From: Crocosphaera sp. | Lineage (GTDB): Bacteria > Cyanobacteriota > Cyanobacteriia > Cyanobacteriales > Microcystaceae | Assembly: GCA_030066295.1 (NCBI GenBank) | Contig: JASJBX010000006.1 | Coordinates: 1 to 36,837, forward strand | Direction: 5' to 3' | Length of the DNA: 36,837 nucleotides | In this document: positions 18,757 through 27,537 of the stretch, one piece after another | Layout of the letters: every line of letters starts with the position of its first letter | Position numbering within the stretch: position 1 is the first letter of the stretch | Made by a program: the position numbers and the translations under genes | Notes under the pieces: generated by a model | What the model was told of the DNA's origin: nothing | Seen by the model: the letters and a program-made list of their open reading frames with translations, nothing else | Database searches by the model: none

Positions 18757-20079
18757 TTATTCTGTGGGACTAACTTTATCAATCACTTCGGTTGTCCCCT
18801 CTGCTGTCACCGTCCAAACATCATAACTACCGACAACGTCTCCATTCTCATCAATATCCACATTACCACTGGCCCCTTGATAGTTAATATCTTCCCCATC
18901 GCGGATCAAGGCGATCGCGTCGCAGGGATCACTCACCTCCGTTCCTGGTGCATTCGCCACTTCTCTGATCTTACTCTGTATGCCTTCCCCAGTGTTCGCT
19001 TTGGCTGCTTCAGCGGCCAACATTAATAAAATGGTTGCGTCCCAACTATGGGGAACAAACGCCGTGACCTCCTTGCTAGTCTTCTCATTCCACTTAGTGG
19101 TAAAAGCATCTAAAGCCTCACCATCCGCCCCGGGAACCGTTCCCAAAGCCCCTTCTAAAATGTACTTGCCATCAGCCGCTTTGCCCACCTGTTCCACAAA
19201 GTCCTGAGAATAGACCCCATCCGTTAACAAAACAGTCACCCCGTCGCTTAACCCTTGTTTATAGGCGGCTTGCAATAAAATACTGCCGGTTTCTGCATAA
19301 AGAACCGCAGCCACGGCATCGGGACTATTGGCAAATGCTGCTGCTGCTTCACTATCGAGGGTCGCTGCTTTGGGGTCATAACGGACTGGTTTTTCCTTAG
19401 CAAGAATTTTACCCCCTGACTTCTCAAATGCCCCCACAAACTGCTGTTCAAAGCCTACCCCGTAGTCATTATTAATCACCACAGTAGACACATTCTCAAA
19501 ACCTTGTTTTTCGGCTAACGCCGCCAACGCTTGAGCCTGATAGGTATCAGGAGGAGCCGTTCTCGCCCAATAGCCGTTAAATTCTCCATTTTTAGCTTGC
19601 TCGGTAAACACGGGACTGGTACTACCCGGAGAGATTAACATAACTTTATTTTGCGCGGCAATGCCCACAGCAGCCCCAGAAACACTACTGGCAAAAGCCC
19701 CCACCACACCAGCAACTCGGTCTACTTCTGCCAGTTTCGTCATGGCCGCCCCGCCGGCAGTGGGGTCCGTTTGACTATCTTCCGTCACCAAGGTAACCGG
19801 TTGACCATTGACACCACCACAAGCATTAATCTCCTCAATGGCTAATTTAACCGCGCCTGGCATATTTTCGCCGATGGAAGAGAGGTCCCCTGTAACCGGG
19901 AGTAACGCCCCTAATTTTAGACCATCGCCGCTGGCTGATGGAGTACCACTATCGGGAGCCGTTCCGGTGTCGGTGGGGGATTGATTATTGCACCCCAGCA
20001 AAAGACTACTACTAAAAGCAAGGGCTAAACCCCAAGCTACGGGGGACTTTAAGCGATATTTAGTTAACAATGAATTCAT
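18757..20079 (-). CDS. Branched-chain/neutral amino-acid ABC transporter substrate-binding lipoprotein (LivK/NatB-like)
   Basis: This is a periplasmic binding protein of the Leu/Ile/Val family, 440 residues from the chosen start. ATG 20079 is preferred to the in-frame TTG at 20097, since AGGAG lies nine bases before it and it begins a clean lipoprotein signal ending LLLGC. The core opens with LKLGALLPVTGDLSSIGENMPGAVKLAIEEIN, the family hallmark, and includes EDSQTDPTAGGAAMTKL. NatB of the cyanobacterial N-I transporter is a relative. No permease or ATPase genes are adjacent, so its transporter is encoded elsewhere. The tail terminator makes it monocistronic. Confidence 0.9.
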   Translation of the reverse strand: MNSLLTKYRLKSPVAWGLALAFSSSLLLGCNNQSPTDTGTAPDSGTPSASGDGLKLGALLPVTGDLSSIGENMPGAVKLAIEEINACGGVNGQPVTLVTEDSQTDPTAGGAAMTKLAEVDRVAGVVGAFASSVSGAAVGIAAQNKVMLISPGSTSPVFTEQAKNGEFNGYWARTAPPDTYQAQALAALAEKQGFENVSTVVINNDYGVGFEQQFVGAFEKSGGKILAKEKPVRYDPKAATLDSEAAAAFANSPDAVAAVLYAETGSILLQAAYKQGLSDGVTVLLTDGVYSQDFVEQVGKAADGKYILEGALGTVPGADGEALDAFTTKWNEKTSKEVTAFVPHSWDATILLMLAAEAAKANTGEGIQSKIREVANAPGTEVSDPCDAIALIRDGEDINYQGASGNVDIDENGDVVGSYDVWTVTAEGTTEVIDKVSPTE

Positions 20080-20221
20080 TATCGACTCACTCCTCAAGGC
20101 AATAGATTATCTTGATGGTATCTAATCCCGGCATCAATGGGAAGTTTCTGATCGGCATTAATGGTACACTAAGCATTGTCACCTTAAACACCTGTGGCTA
20201 AAGATTGAGGAAAGAGTATTC

Positions 20222-21385
20222 ATGAAAGCCATGATTCTGGCCGCTGGGAAAGGAACTCGAGTCCGTCCCATTACCCATACCATACCTAAACCGTTAATCC
20301 CTATTTTGCAAAAGCCTGTGATGGAGTTTTTGTTAGAACTTCTGCGACAGCATGGCTTTGATGAAATTATGGTAAACGTCAGCCATCTAGCTGAAGAGAT
20401 CGAAAGTTATTTTCGCGATGGCCAACGGTTCGGTGTACAGATCGCTTATTCCTTTGAAGGGAAAATTGTCGATGGGGACTTAGTGGGAGAAGCGTTAGGA
20501 TCGGCTGGAGGATTGCGACGGATTCAAGATTTTAACCCTTTCTTTGATGATACTTTCATCGTTTTATGCGGGGATGCCCTGATTGATTTAGATTTAACGG
20601 CTGCTGTCAAATACCACAAAGAAAAAGGAGCGATCGCGACAATTATCACCAAATCCGTCCCTAAAGAAGTAGTTTCCAGTTATGGGGTGGTGGTAACGGA
20701 CGAAGAGGGCAGAATTCAAACCTTCCAAGAAAAACCCTCCGTCGATGAAGCCCTCAGCACCAATATTAATACAGGGATTTACATCTTTGAACCGGAAATT
20801 ATTAACTACATTCCTTCCAATCAGAAATATGATATTGGGGGTGAATTATTCCCGACGCTAGTGGAAAAAGGGGCACCCTTTTATGCGGTGAATATGGACT
20901 TTGAATGGGTGGATATTGGCAAAGTTCCCGATTATTGGCACGCCATTCGTGGGGTACTGCAACGGGACATCAAAAATGTGCAAATTCCTGGCATTGAAGT
21001 TAAACCAGGGATTTATACGGGGTTAAATGTGGCCGTTAATTGGGATAAGGTCAATATTCAGGGGCCCGTCTATATTGGCGGCATGACTCATATCGAAGAT
21101 GGGGCGACCATTATTGGCCCGAGTATGATCGGACCCAATTGTTGGATTTGTGGCGGTGCAACGGTGGATAATAGCGTGATTTTTGAGTATTCTCGCCTCG
21201 GTCCGGGGGTCCGTTTAGTGGATAAGTTGGTGTTTGGCCGGTACTGTGTGGATAAAACGGGGACAGCTATCGATGTGCAAGAAGCAGCCTTGGATTGGTT
21301 GATTACGGATTCCCGTCAAACTTTTCCCGATGAATCTCAAAGTAAACAAAAAGCGATCGCCGAATTGCTCAATCCAGATCGCTGA
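20222..21385 (+). CDS. NDP-sugar pyrophosphorylase (GlmU/ManC-like nucleotidyltransferase with LbH domain)
   Basis: The enzyme joins a sugar-1-phosphate to an NTP, releasing PPi, to make an NDP-sugar. The 387-residue product has the nucleotidyltransferase N-terminus MKAMILAAGKGTRVRP (nucleotide-binding loop residues 6-16), IPKPLIPILQKPVMEFLLE and VLCGDALIDLDL. A C-terminal left-handed beta-helix of hexapeptide repeats runs over about residues 255-345. Mannose-1-phosphate guanylyltransferase and glucose-1-phosphate thymidylyl/uridylyltransferase are the closest choices; substrate cannot be fixed by eye. GAGGAAAG precedes the ATG. It ends three bases before the stop of the convergent cyclase gene. 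Confidence 0.9.
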   Translation: MKAMILAAGKGTRVRPITHTIPKPLIPILQKPVMEFLLELLRQHGFDEIMVNVSHLAEEIESYFRDGQRFGVQIAYSFEGKIVDGDLVGEALGSAGGLRRIQDFNPFFDDTFIVLCGDALIDLDLTAAVKYHKEKGAIATIITKSVPKEVVSSYGVVVTDEEGRIQTFQEKPSVDEALSTNINTGIYIFEPEIINYIPSNQKYDIGGELFPTLVEKGAPFYAVNMDFEWVDIGKVPDYWHAIRGVLQRDIKNVQIPGIEVKPGIYTGLNVAVNWDKVNIQGPVYIGGMTHIEDGATIIGPSMIGPNCWICGGATVDNSVIFEYSRLGPGVRLVDKLVFGRYCVDKTGTAIDVQEAALDWLITDSRQTFPDESQSKQKAIAELLNPDR

Positions 21386-21388
21386 TCC

Positions 21389-23104
21389 TCAATTTTGCCT
21401 CACAGCCACAGAAAACATCGGAACCTCCTCGTCCACCCCTTTTAAGTCTAAGGGTTGCATGGCCGTAATTTCGGCAGCCGTTAGAAATTGGGCCACCGTT
21501 GCCGATACTAAAATCATCCCACTGTCTGCCACTTCTTGCAGCCGGGCCGCAATGTTAACGGCAGAACCAATGGCTGTATAATCTGAGCGTTGCCCCCCCC
21601 CAAACAGTCCCACCACCGCTATTCCTTGATGGATACCACAGCGAAACTGTACCGGTCCCTCAATTAATCCCTGAGATTGCCATTTTTCGTTTAATCGATC
21701 TAATCGATTGTGCATTTCTCTGGCCACCGCGATCGCCTGTTTCCCTTGTTCTTGAGGGGTTAAATCTTCCGGCGCACCAAATAAAGCCACCACCGCATCC
21801 CCAATAAATTTATCCACCGTTCCCCCGTAATGGAAAACCACCGCCGTCATGGCCGCTAAATACTCATTGAGGAGAGTGGCTACTTCCTGGGTGCCTAAAT
21901 GACTGGCTAACGGGGTATAGCCCACTAAATCGGTGAATAAAATGGTCACTAAACGGGGTTCTGGGGTCAAATCCAGGCTTAACTCCCCTCGGGCCACCTT
22001 ATTAACGATGGATGCGGGTAAAAACCGTTTTAAGACCGATTCGGTTAAGTATCGATTCAGTTGTTTTACCTCTTGTTCGCTTTTTTGTAACTGTTGGGCC
22101 TGTTGTTTGGTTTTCTCATACAGTCTGGCCTGTTGAACGGCGATCGCTGCTTGGGCGGCCACGGTTTGGGCCAGTTCGATTTCAGTCTTTAACCAATGAC
22201 GAGGGTGGCCGGTTTGTCGCAGGGAAATACTGCCCATCATCTCCCCATCTACTATTAATGGCACAATTAACAGGGCTTGGGCTGATTCCCGTAACGGCAG
22301 GTCAAATTGGGTCATTTCGGGATGATTATCCATATTTTCCAAAACAACGGGTTTTTCGGTGGTAATCAGTTGTTGTAAAACAGGATTTAAAGCAATGGGA
22401 ACCACTGACTGGGGAAGGGGATCAATACTCCCTTGTTTCTGGTCATACAGTCCCACACATTGAACGAATTGGTCTTCTTTTGTCCATAAGGATAAGGCGC
22501 AACCATCGACGATTAATCCTTTCCCTAATTCCTGGGTAATGGCTGTAAAAATGAGTTGGGGATCGAGGCTACAACGAATGGCATTGGTGATACGATTAAT
22601 TAATGCTTCTCGCTGGGCTAATGCTTTTACGGTTTGATAGGCTTGTGCTTGAGTAATGGCTAAGATGATTTGTTCGGCTACCATCTGGGTAATGGCAATT
22701 TCTTGCTTTTGCCAACGGTAGAACGAACAATAATGATGTAATCCCACCACTGCAATAAATTTCTTATCTAAGCTCAGGGGCATCAATAAAGAGGCTCCAA
22801 TTTTTGTTAAATCATAAGCCTTTTTTCTCTGTTCTTGTTCAGGATTTTCGGGGTTCATTAAAGAGGAAACATGATGGATCGAGTTAATCACTTCCATCTG
22901 TTGGATAGGAATAATTGTCTTTTCTAATAACTTTAATGTTGCTTCATTGCTTTTCTGATGTTTATGATAAAAAAGACTTTCATTGATTAAACAACTCGGA
23001 GCAAACGGACGCAAAATGCAGCAATCAACGTTTAAAAGCTGTCCTAATTGATTAATAATCTTCTGTAACCCTACTCCCAAAGAACCAGAATCAAGCGGTT
23101 TCAT
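21389..23104 (-). CDS. GAF-GAF class III adenylate cyclase
   Basis: The 571-residue protein makes cyclic AMP. It contains two GAF sensor domains (about residues 10-155 and 170-325), a coiled-coil linker (330-356) and a class III cyclase domain (about 383-565). Catalytic residues are all present: metal-binding Asp392 (FTDLVGYT) and Asp436; adenine-selecting Lys432 (TVDKFIGD) and Asp508 (SDYTAIGS); transition-state Asn517 and Arg521. Lys/Asp at the specificity positions indicates ATP rather than GTP. No membrane segment is visible, so it is cytosolic. The FIST gene lies nine bases upstream, which suggests co-transcription and a shared signal. Its ligand is unknown. Confidence 0.93.
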   Translation of the reverse strand: MKPLDSGSLGVGLQKIINQLGQLLNVDCCILRPFAPSCLINESLFYHKHQKSNEATLKLLEKTIIPIQQMEVINSIHHVSSLMNPENPEQEQRKKAYDLTKIGASLLMPLSLDKKFIAVVGLHHYCSFYRWQKQEIAITQMVAEQIILAITQAQAYQTVKALAQREALINRITNAIRCSLDPQLIFTAITQELGKGLIVDGCALSLWTKEDQFVQCVGLYDQKQGSIDPLPQSVVPIALNPVLQQLITTEKPVVLENMDNHPEMTQFDLPLRESAQALLIVPLIVDGEMMGSISLRQTGHPRHWLKTEIELAQTVAAQAAIAVQQARLYEKTKQQAQQLQKSEQEVKQLNRYLTESVLKRFLPASIVNKVARGELSLDLTPEPRLVTILFTDLVGYTPLASHLGTQEVATLLNEYLAAMTAVVFHYGGTVDKFIGDAVVALFGAPEDLTPQEQGKQAIAVAREMHNRLDRLNEKWQSQGLIEGPVQFRCGIHQGIAVVGLFGGGQRSDYTAIGSAVNIAARLQEVADSGMILVSATVAQFLTAAEITAMQPLDLKGVDEEVPMFSVAVRQN

Positions 23105-23113
23105 CGATCGCTG

Positions 23114-24337
23114 CTATTGACTATTTAACGGTCTTAGTAAAGCCAGTACGGAAGTATAACCGTGTAAAAAGGTTTCTGTTCCCACTGGTCCTATTTCTCC
23201 ATTACAGAAAAATCCCCCCAGAGATACCCCAGGAAAATAACTGGCAAATAACTGAGAATCAAAATTTGGCCGTTGATATAAGGTTTGTCCCCTTCCTAAA
23301 CAAGAAAACATTAAAGCCCCTTCAATGGGCGTTGAGGGGTTAGACTGTTTGAGCAGGGTTTCTAAATCCTCCGCAGAGGTTTGAGCATCCCGAAGATGAA
23401 ACTGTAGCCGTTGGCCTGGCCGGACCCGATCACCAATGGCGATCGCTCCTAACTTGGGATCAACCCCCAATAAGTTGCGGATCAAAAAATCCCCCGGTTG
23501 TAAGTCTTGTTTAAATTCATCCCTAACCACTCCCACAAATAAAGAATGCTGGGCGAGTTGGCGATCAGATTCCTCTAAACGTTCCATCAATTCCCGCAAC
23601 CAATCTAAGGGAGATCGCGTTTTCCCCTCTTGTGACAATTCTAAAATAATATTGCGTTCCCCCTTGACCACTTGATACGGTTGACCAATGGGACGACACC
23701 CCTGGGCGACAATGGTATCAATTCTAATATCTCCACTTACCGCTACTCCCACCGTTCCCTGATGATAAAATCCCGATTGGGGATCACCGTTTTGATGATA
23801 GAACAACGTGCCAGCAACCCCCATTAAACTACTACTAGCGAGTCCCCCCACTTTGACCGACTGGGGATAAGCGAAATCTAACCCGGCTAATAAGTCGTTA
23901 ATCCGAGTAGAAAAAGCATCAGATAGCAAGATAAAATCGGGCTTGACTTGGGGTGAAACCCCTATTAATGCTTGCCACGTTTCGGGGGAACTATCGAGAT
24001 CAGGAAGACTGTCAGCACTGATAAAAAAAGGGTTAATTTTTACCTGGGGCAAACAACCCACCATTAAACTGAAGGCCGGGTTATTCTCTATCTCCCATAG
24101 GTCTTCTGCTTCCCTTTGCCCGATAATTCCGGCGCCCCCACAACCGATCAAAATAGGTAAGGATAGTTTTTCTAAAATTAAGGGGACTAGGCGAGGATAA
24201 TCACTGGCATAAGCCGAAGAAATAAAGAAAATACCCACATCAGCAGGGGTTGACAAACGTTTCTCAATGGTCTGAGTCACTTCTGTCACAGCCGCTTCTA
24301 AAGAAGGTTGGGTCGAGAGGGCATTAGTCCAAAACAT
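23114..24337 (-). CDS. FIST-domain sensor protein
   Basis: The 407-residue protein is built of FIST N and FIST C domains. The N-terminus reads VGIFFISSAYASDYPRLVPLI...LIGCGGAGIIGQ, and the C-terminal half contains GALMFSCLGRGQTLY and LGGFFCNGEIGPVG, the family's characteristic glycine/cysteine boxes. FIST domains are proposed ligand-binding modules found with signalling outputs such as kinases and cyclases. Here it has no output domain of its own, but sits nine bases before the GAF-GAF adenylate cyclase. I infer that it works as a separate sensor subunit. The secreted-protein gene lies 22 bases upstream. Confidence 0.85.
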   Translation of the reverse strand: MFWTNALSTQPSLEAAVTEVTQTIEKRLSTPADVGIFFISSAYASDYPRLVPLILEKLSLPILIGCGGAGIIGQREAEDLWEIENNPAFSLMVGCLPQVKINPFFISADSLPDLDSSPETWQALIGVSPQVKPDFILLSDAFSTRINDLLAGLDFAYPQSVKVGGLASSSLMGVAGTLFYHQNGDPQSGFYHQGTVGVAVSGDIRIDTIVAQGCRPIGQPYQVVKGERNIILELSQEGKTRSPLDWLRELMERLEESDRQLAQHSLFVGVVRDEFKQDLQPGDFLIRNLLGVDPKLGAIAIGDRVRPGQRLQFHLRDAQTSAEDLETLLKQSNPSTPIEGALMFSCLGRGQTLYQRPNFDSQLFASYFPGVSLGGFFCNGEIGPVGTETFLHGYTSVLALLRPLNSQ

Positions 24338-24359
24338 TCGTTTTCGAGGGAATCATCAA

Positions 24360-25265
24360 TTAAAGCGTTCTCTTAAATTCTCCAGACGGCATAGGGTTAT
24401 TGGGAAAAACATTAGCCGGCATGGTATTGAAATCAGCATCAATGGTTAAATCTAAACTTTTGTCGATTTGTTCAATCATATCAGAGAGATTGGTTCGATA
24501 TACCGTTCTCACAAAGGTATCGATATTCACCACTTCCTGTTGAGGTAAGGAGGCAAAGAATACATCCACTTGACTATCTCCCCAATGGCCGGCTTGGACT
24601 CGAGTGGCCGAAGGCAGTCCCACTTGACGTAAGGGCGTGGCAAAATTACGGGTTGGCCCCCCTATGACTGGAACGGGGCCGCCAAACCGAGGCAAAGCTG
24701 GCTGACTGAGGCTTAGACCAGGAACCCCTCTGACTTGACCGCCGCTAGTTCTGACAGTTCTGACTCCACCTCTAGCCGTAGGAATGGCATCTAAAGGGGG
24801 TAAAACGCCAACGCTAATGGGATCGCTCAGTTCCTCTGCCGCCGTTGTCCCAAAATCATAAATGCCTTTATAGACATCGGCTGCATCGACTTGGGGTAAG
24901 ATCGGAAGTTCTCCCACCGCTATATCTTCTCTGTTTGCTTCTAAATCAATTTGGCTCAGAGAAAAGATAATCGAGTCCAAGGAAATAGTCGACGGCTCTG
25001 AAATAGCTTGGGTGATTGTCTCTGTCGTGAACGCCTCATTGATGGGACTGATGCTTTCTTGCCCAGGAACCAATTGACTGAGCAGATCGGTTTCGATAAA
25101 GTTTTGATTACTGATTTGTTCTAAACTTAGGTTATCCCATGATATGTCAGGAGATAATCGTAAGGTCGCGGCTTGACTGGTGTGTGTTAGGCTATGGATA
25201 CAGTTTAGGCATACTAACACTCCTAAACCAGTTTTAATTAACCTCAAAGATAATGTCTTGGCCAT
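24360..25265 (-). CDS. Exported protein of unknown function, first gene of the FIST-cyclase set
   Basis: From ATG 25265 (GTG 25268 is also in frame) the 301-residue product has a signal peptide (hydrophobic run LRLIKTGLGVLVCLNCIHSL, cleavage near TSQAA). The centre is glycine/proline/arginine-rich (GGVRTVRTSGGQVRGVPGL). The C-terminal part of about 90 residues contains DSQVDVFFASLPQQEVVNID. I do not recognise the family. It lies 22 bases upstream of the FIST gene on the same strand, hinting at an exported component of a cAMP signalling operon. Confidence 0.65.
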   Translation of the reverse strand: MAKTLSLRLIKTGLGVLVCLNCIHSLTHTSQAATLRLSPDISWDNLSLEQISNQNFIETDLLSQLVPGQESISPINEAFTTETITQAISEPSTISLDSIIFSLSQIDLEANREDIAVGELPILPQVDAADVYKGIYDFGTTAAEELSDPISVGVLPPLDAIPTARGGVRTVRTSGGQVRGVPGLSLSQPALPRFGGPVPVIGGPTRNFATPLRQVGLPSATRVQAGHWGDSQVDVFFASLPQQEVVNIDTFVRTVYRTNLSDMIEQIDKSLDLTIDADFNTMPANVFPNNPMPSGEFKRTL

Positions 25266-25530
25266 CACAAAATTACCTTAATAAGAGTGATTACTGGGTT
25301 ACTAATAGCTATATATATAATTTTTGGTTAGGGAAATAAGCAATTCAATTTTATTGATTTCAATCATAACATAGCTCGAGAGAATGATTCATGTATGCTC
25401 TGTCTGCCAACAATCTTATGGTTTCAACTATTAGTTGTTGTTACCCATACCCTAATTCTACCCAAAAGCGTTTGTTTTATACTCCTTTCTAGAAGTTTTA
25501 TCTTTTTTTCCTTTTTTTCCGTAGAAAGAC

Positions 25531-26799
25531 TCAGGGGTTTTTGGGGTTCGATAATTGTTTTTGAACAATTTGAGCAATTTTTTGGGCTGCTCCGGGTTCA
25601 CCTCTCACTTCTAACAAACGATGATGAATCTCATTTAATTTTAAGGGATTATCTAACCAATCTAAAACTAAGGCTGCTACGGACTCAGCTTGTAATTCTC
25701 CTTTCAATTCTGGCACAATTTCTTCCTTGGCCCAAATGTTTGGCCAAGCGAATAACCGCCCTGTTTTTACCACTCTGGCGTTGATTAATTTGGCCAACTG
25801 ACTCCCCACTATGGGTAAATTGGCCAAAATGCCGGGAATACCGTCCCAGGTTCGCATGGCATCTAGTTGTTGAGTCGGTAGTAGCACGATCATGGGAATG
25901 CCCAAAGCCCCTAACTCGGCGGTATTGGCCCCCACCGTTGTTAAGGCTAAACAACATTGCTGAAGCTGTTCATGGGCTGGAAATTGACTAATTAATTGAA
26001 TGTTTAACCCTGTTGGTGTTTGTAAATAATATTTTTTTTCTCTGTCTTCGTTTTTCACCATCAATTGACCCCTTACCCCTCCCATTTTCATCACAAAGGG
26101 ATTATGCTCAGGATCAGCAAAGCGAACTAATGTCTCTCTGTTGATGGTGGGTGCAATGGGCAAAAGGAAACGAGTCTGGGGTTTCTGTCGATAAATTTCT
26201 TGGGCGATGGCTAAACAGAGGGGAACCCCTTGGGTTAACTTTCCTGGTTTTGATCCGGGCAAAATACCAATTATCGGATTCCTGGCCATCTCTTTAAAAT
26301 CTAAGGATGTGGGGGAAAAATCTGCCATCAAATCCCCAACGATGCTTAATTTATGCCGATATTGCTCAGGAACCCCTTCAATCACCCTCTGATTCATCAC
26401 GGCAAAACCATCTAACCAACGATACCATCGCGCTTCCCATTCGGCATAAATGACGGTACGATATCCCAATCGTTGTCCAATCATCAGCGCGTAAAACTGA
26501 TCTCCCCCTAAAAATAACACCACCCCTTGATCTCGCCAATGCCAAGCATCGGCTGTTTTTCCCCAAAGTAAAAAGGCAAAAAAGTGTTCACTGGACTGAA
26601 CCCTATCCACTTCGGCATAACCACGAGCAATGGCTGCCTCTTGCCCTGTACTGTGGGGACAAGGGGATAACATCACTGAAATTCTCAGTTGAGCCGGATC
26701 ATCCCCTAATTGTTGCCTTAATGACTTAACCACCGGTCGAACCCAGGTGGTAATTTCCCCGGGTCCGTTGGAGAGAATGAGAACATCAACGGGTTTCAT
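25531..26799 (-). CDS. LpxB-like lipid-A-disaccharide-synthase-related glycosyltransferase
   Basis: The product has 422 residues from ATG 26799, which overlaps the khpA stop codon as ATGA; the longer frame to 26811 uses a TTG and is less likely. The N-terminus PVDVLILSNGPGEITTWVRPV, LGGDQFYALMIGQRLGYRTVIYAEWEARW, NPIIGILPGSKPGKL and a late AELGALGIPMIVLLPTQQLD outline a GT-B glycosyltransferase of the LpxB-related family conserved in cyanobacteria. Bona fide LpxB joins UDP-diacylglucosamine to lipid X. This paralogue's acceptor is unknown, possibly an envelope lipid. Translational coupling with khpA and rpsP is clear. Confidence 0.8.
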   Translation of the reverse strand: MKPVDVLILSNGPGEITTWVRPVVKSLRQQLGDDPAQLRISVMLSPCPHSTGQEAAIARGYAEVDRVQSSEHFFAFLLWGKTADAWHWRDQGVVLFLGGDQFYALMIGQRLGYRTVIYAEWEARWYRWLDGFAVMNQRVIEGVPEQYRHKLSIVGDLMADFSPTSLDFKEMARNPIIGILPGSKPGKLTQGVPLCLAIAQEIYRQKPQTRFLLPIAPTINRETLVRFADPEHNPFVMKMGGVRGQLMVKNEDREKKYYLQTPTGLNIQLISQFPAHEQLQQCCLALTTVGANTAELGALGIPMIVLLPTQQLDAMRTWDGIPGILANLPIVGSQLAKLINARVVKTGRLFAWPNIWAKEEIVPELKGELQAESVAALVLDWLDNPLKLNEIHHRLLEVRGEPGAAQKIAQIVQKQLSNPKNP

Positions 26800-27215
26800 T
26801 CCTGTTGCCAACGGGAACGAATGGAGAGTTTGGGACTGGGTTGACTTTGGGAACGAGAACGACGGCGGACAAATCTACGGTTGGACTCAGAGCGTCGGTA
26901 ATAATTCGAGCGGTTGTTCTCCCCTTGTTCTTCATAAATTTCTAAATAAAGGGTTTGGCCCACTTGTTTGGCAGCGATGGCTAAAACTGCCTGTATTGCC
27001 TGGATATTACGGCCGCCTCGTCCATAAATTCGCCCTTTATCCCCTTCATCAACGGCTAATCTAATCCAAACCCGTTGAGTGCTTTTAACCTCTTCACAGT
27101 CGACCTTGAGGGAGTCGGGAGAGTCTAATAAGGGTTGAATTAAAAATCCAATCAGTTTTAAATAATTAGGGCGGACAGAATAGGATAAATTAGACGTATC
27201 AATCGATTTAACCAT
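26796..27215 (-). CDS. khpA: KH-domain RNA-binding protein (KhpA-like) with basic tail
   Basis: The 139-residue product is an RNA-binding protein of the KhpA/YlqC family. The KH core runs over about residues 10-90 and includes the RNA-contacting GxxG loop in [16 protein letters not shown]. The usual protein is about 75-80 residues; here a roughly 50-residue arginine/serine-rich tail ([20 protein letters not shown] and on) is added. The start at ATG 27215 overlaps the rpsP stop by eight nt (ATGGTTAA); a TTG at 27227 is in frame but less likely. The rpsP-khpA pairing is widespread in bacteria. Confidence 0.9.
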   Translation of the reverse strand: MVKSIDTSNLSYSVRPNYLKLIGFLIQPLLDSPDSLKVDCEEVKSTQRVWIRLAVDEGDKGRIYGRGGRNIQAIQAVLAIAAKQVGQTLYLEIYEEQGENNRSNYYRRSESNRRFVRRRSRSQSQPSPKLSIRSRWQQE

Positions 27216-27456
27216 TAACTTGTTCAAATACTTGCGCTTTTTTCAAAATACTCCGAACGGTGTCGCTGGGTTGCGCCCCTTGTTTCAGGCGAGTGACGAT
27301 GGCGGGAACATTTAATCGGGTTTCATCGGTTCTGGGATTATAAAATCCTAACTCCTCCAAGGGACGGCCGTCCCGACGACTGGAACTATTAATCGCAACG
27401 ATTCTATAGCTAACTTCTCGCTTTTTGCCGTATTTTTTTAATCGTAATTTAATCAT
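27208..27456 (-). CDS. rpsP: 30S ribosomal protein S16
   Basis: The 82-residue product has the S16 opening [20 protein letters not shown], then [17 protein letters not shown] and a C-terminal [20 protein letters not shown]16 binds 16S rRNA early in 30S assembly. The gene heads an overlapping trio with khpA and the LpxB-like gene. The 81-bp gap to the DUF3769 gene holds the presumed ribosome-binding and promoter signals. Confidence 0.98.
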   Translation of the reverse strand: MIKLRLKKYGKKREVSYRIVAINSSSRRDGRPLEELGFYNPRTDETRLNVPAIVTRLKQGAQPSDTVRSILKKAQVFEQVNG

Positions 27457-27537
27457 CTCGATTGCCTTGGCTGCTAGTTGAATATAGGTGGTCTTAGGTT
27501 GGACGCGAACTTCTTATTATAGCATGGAGTTATCTGT

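Noticed and set aside
25395-25784. 129-codon frame opposite the end of the LpxB-like gene
   Set aside because: More than half overlaps the conserved glycosyltransferase on the other strand, and the rest is T-rich low complexity.
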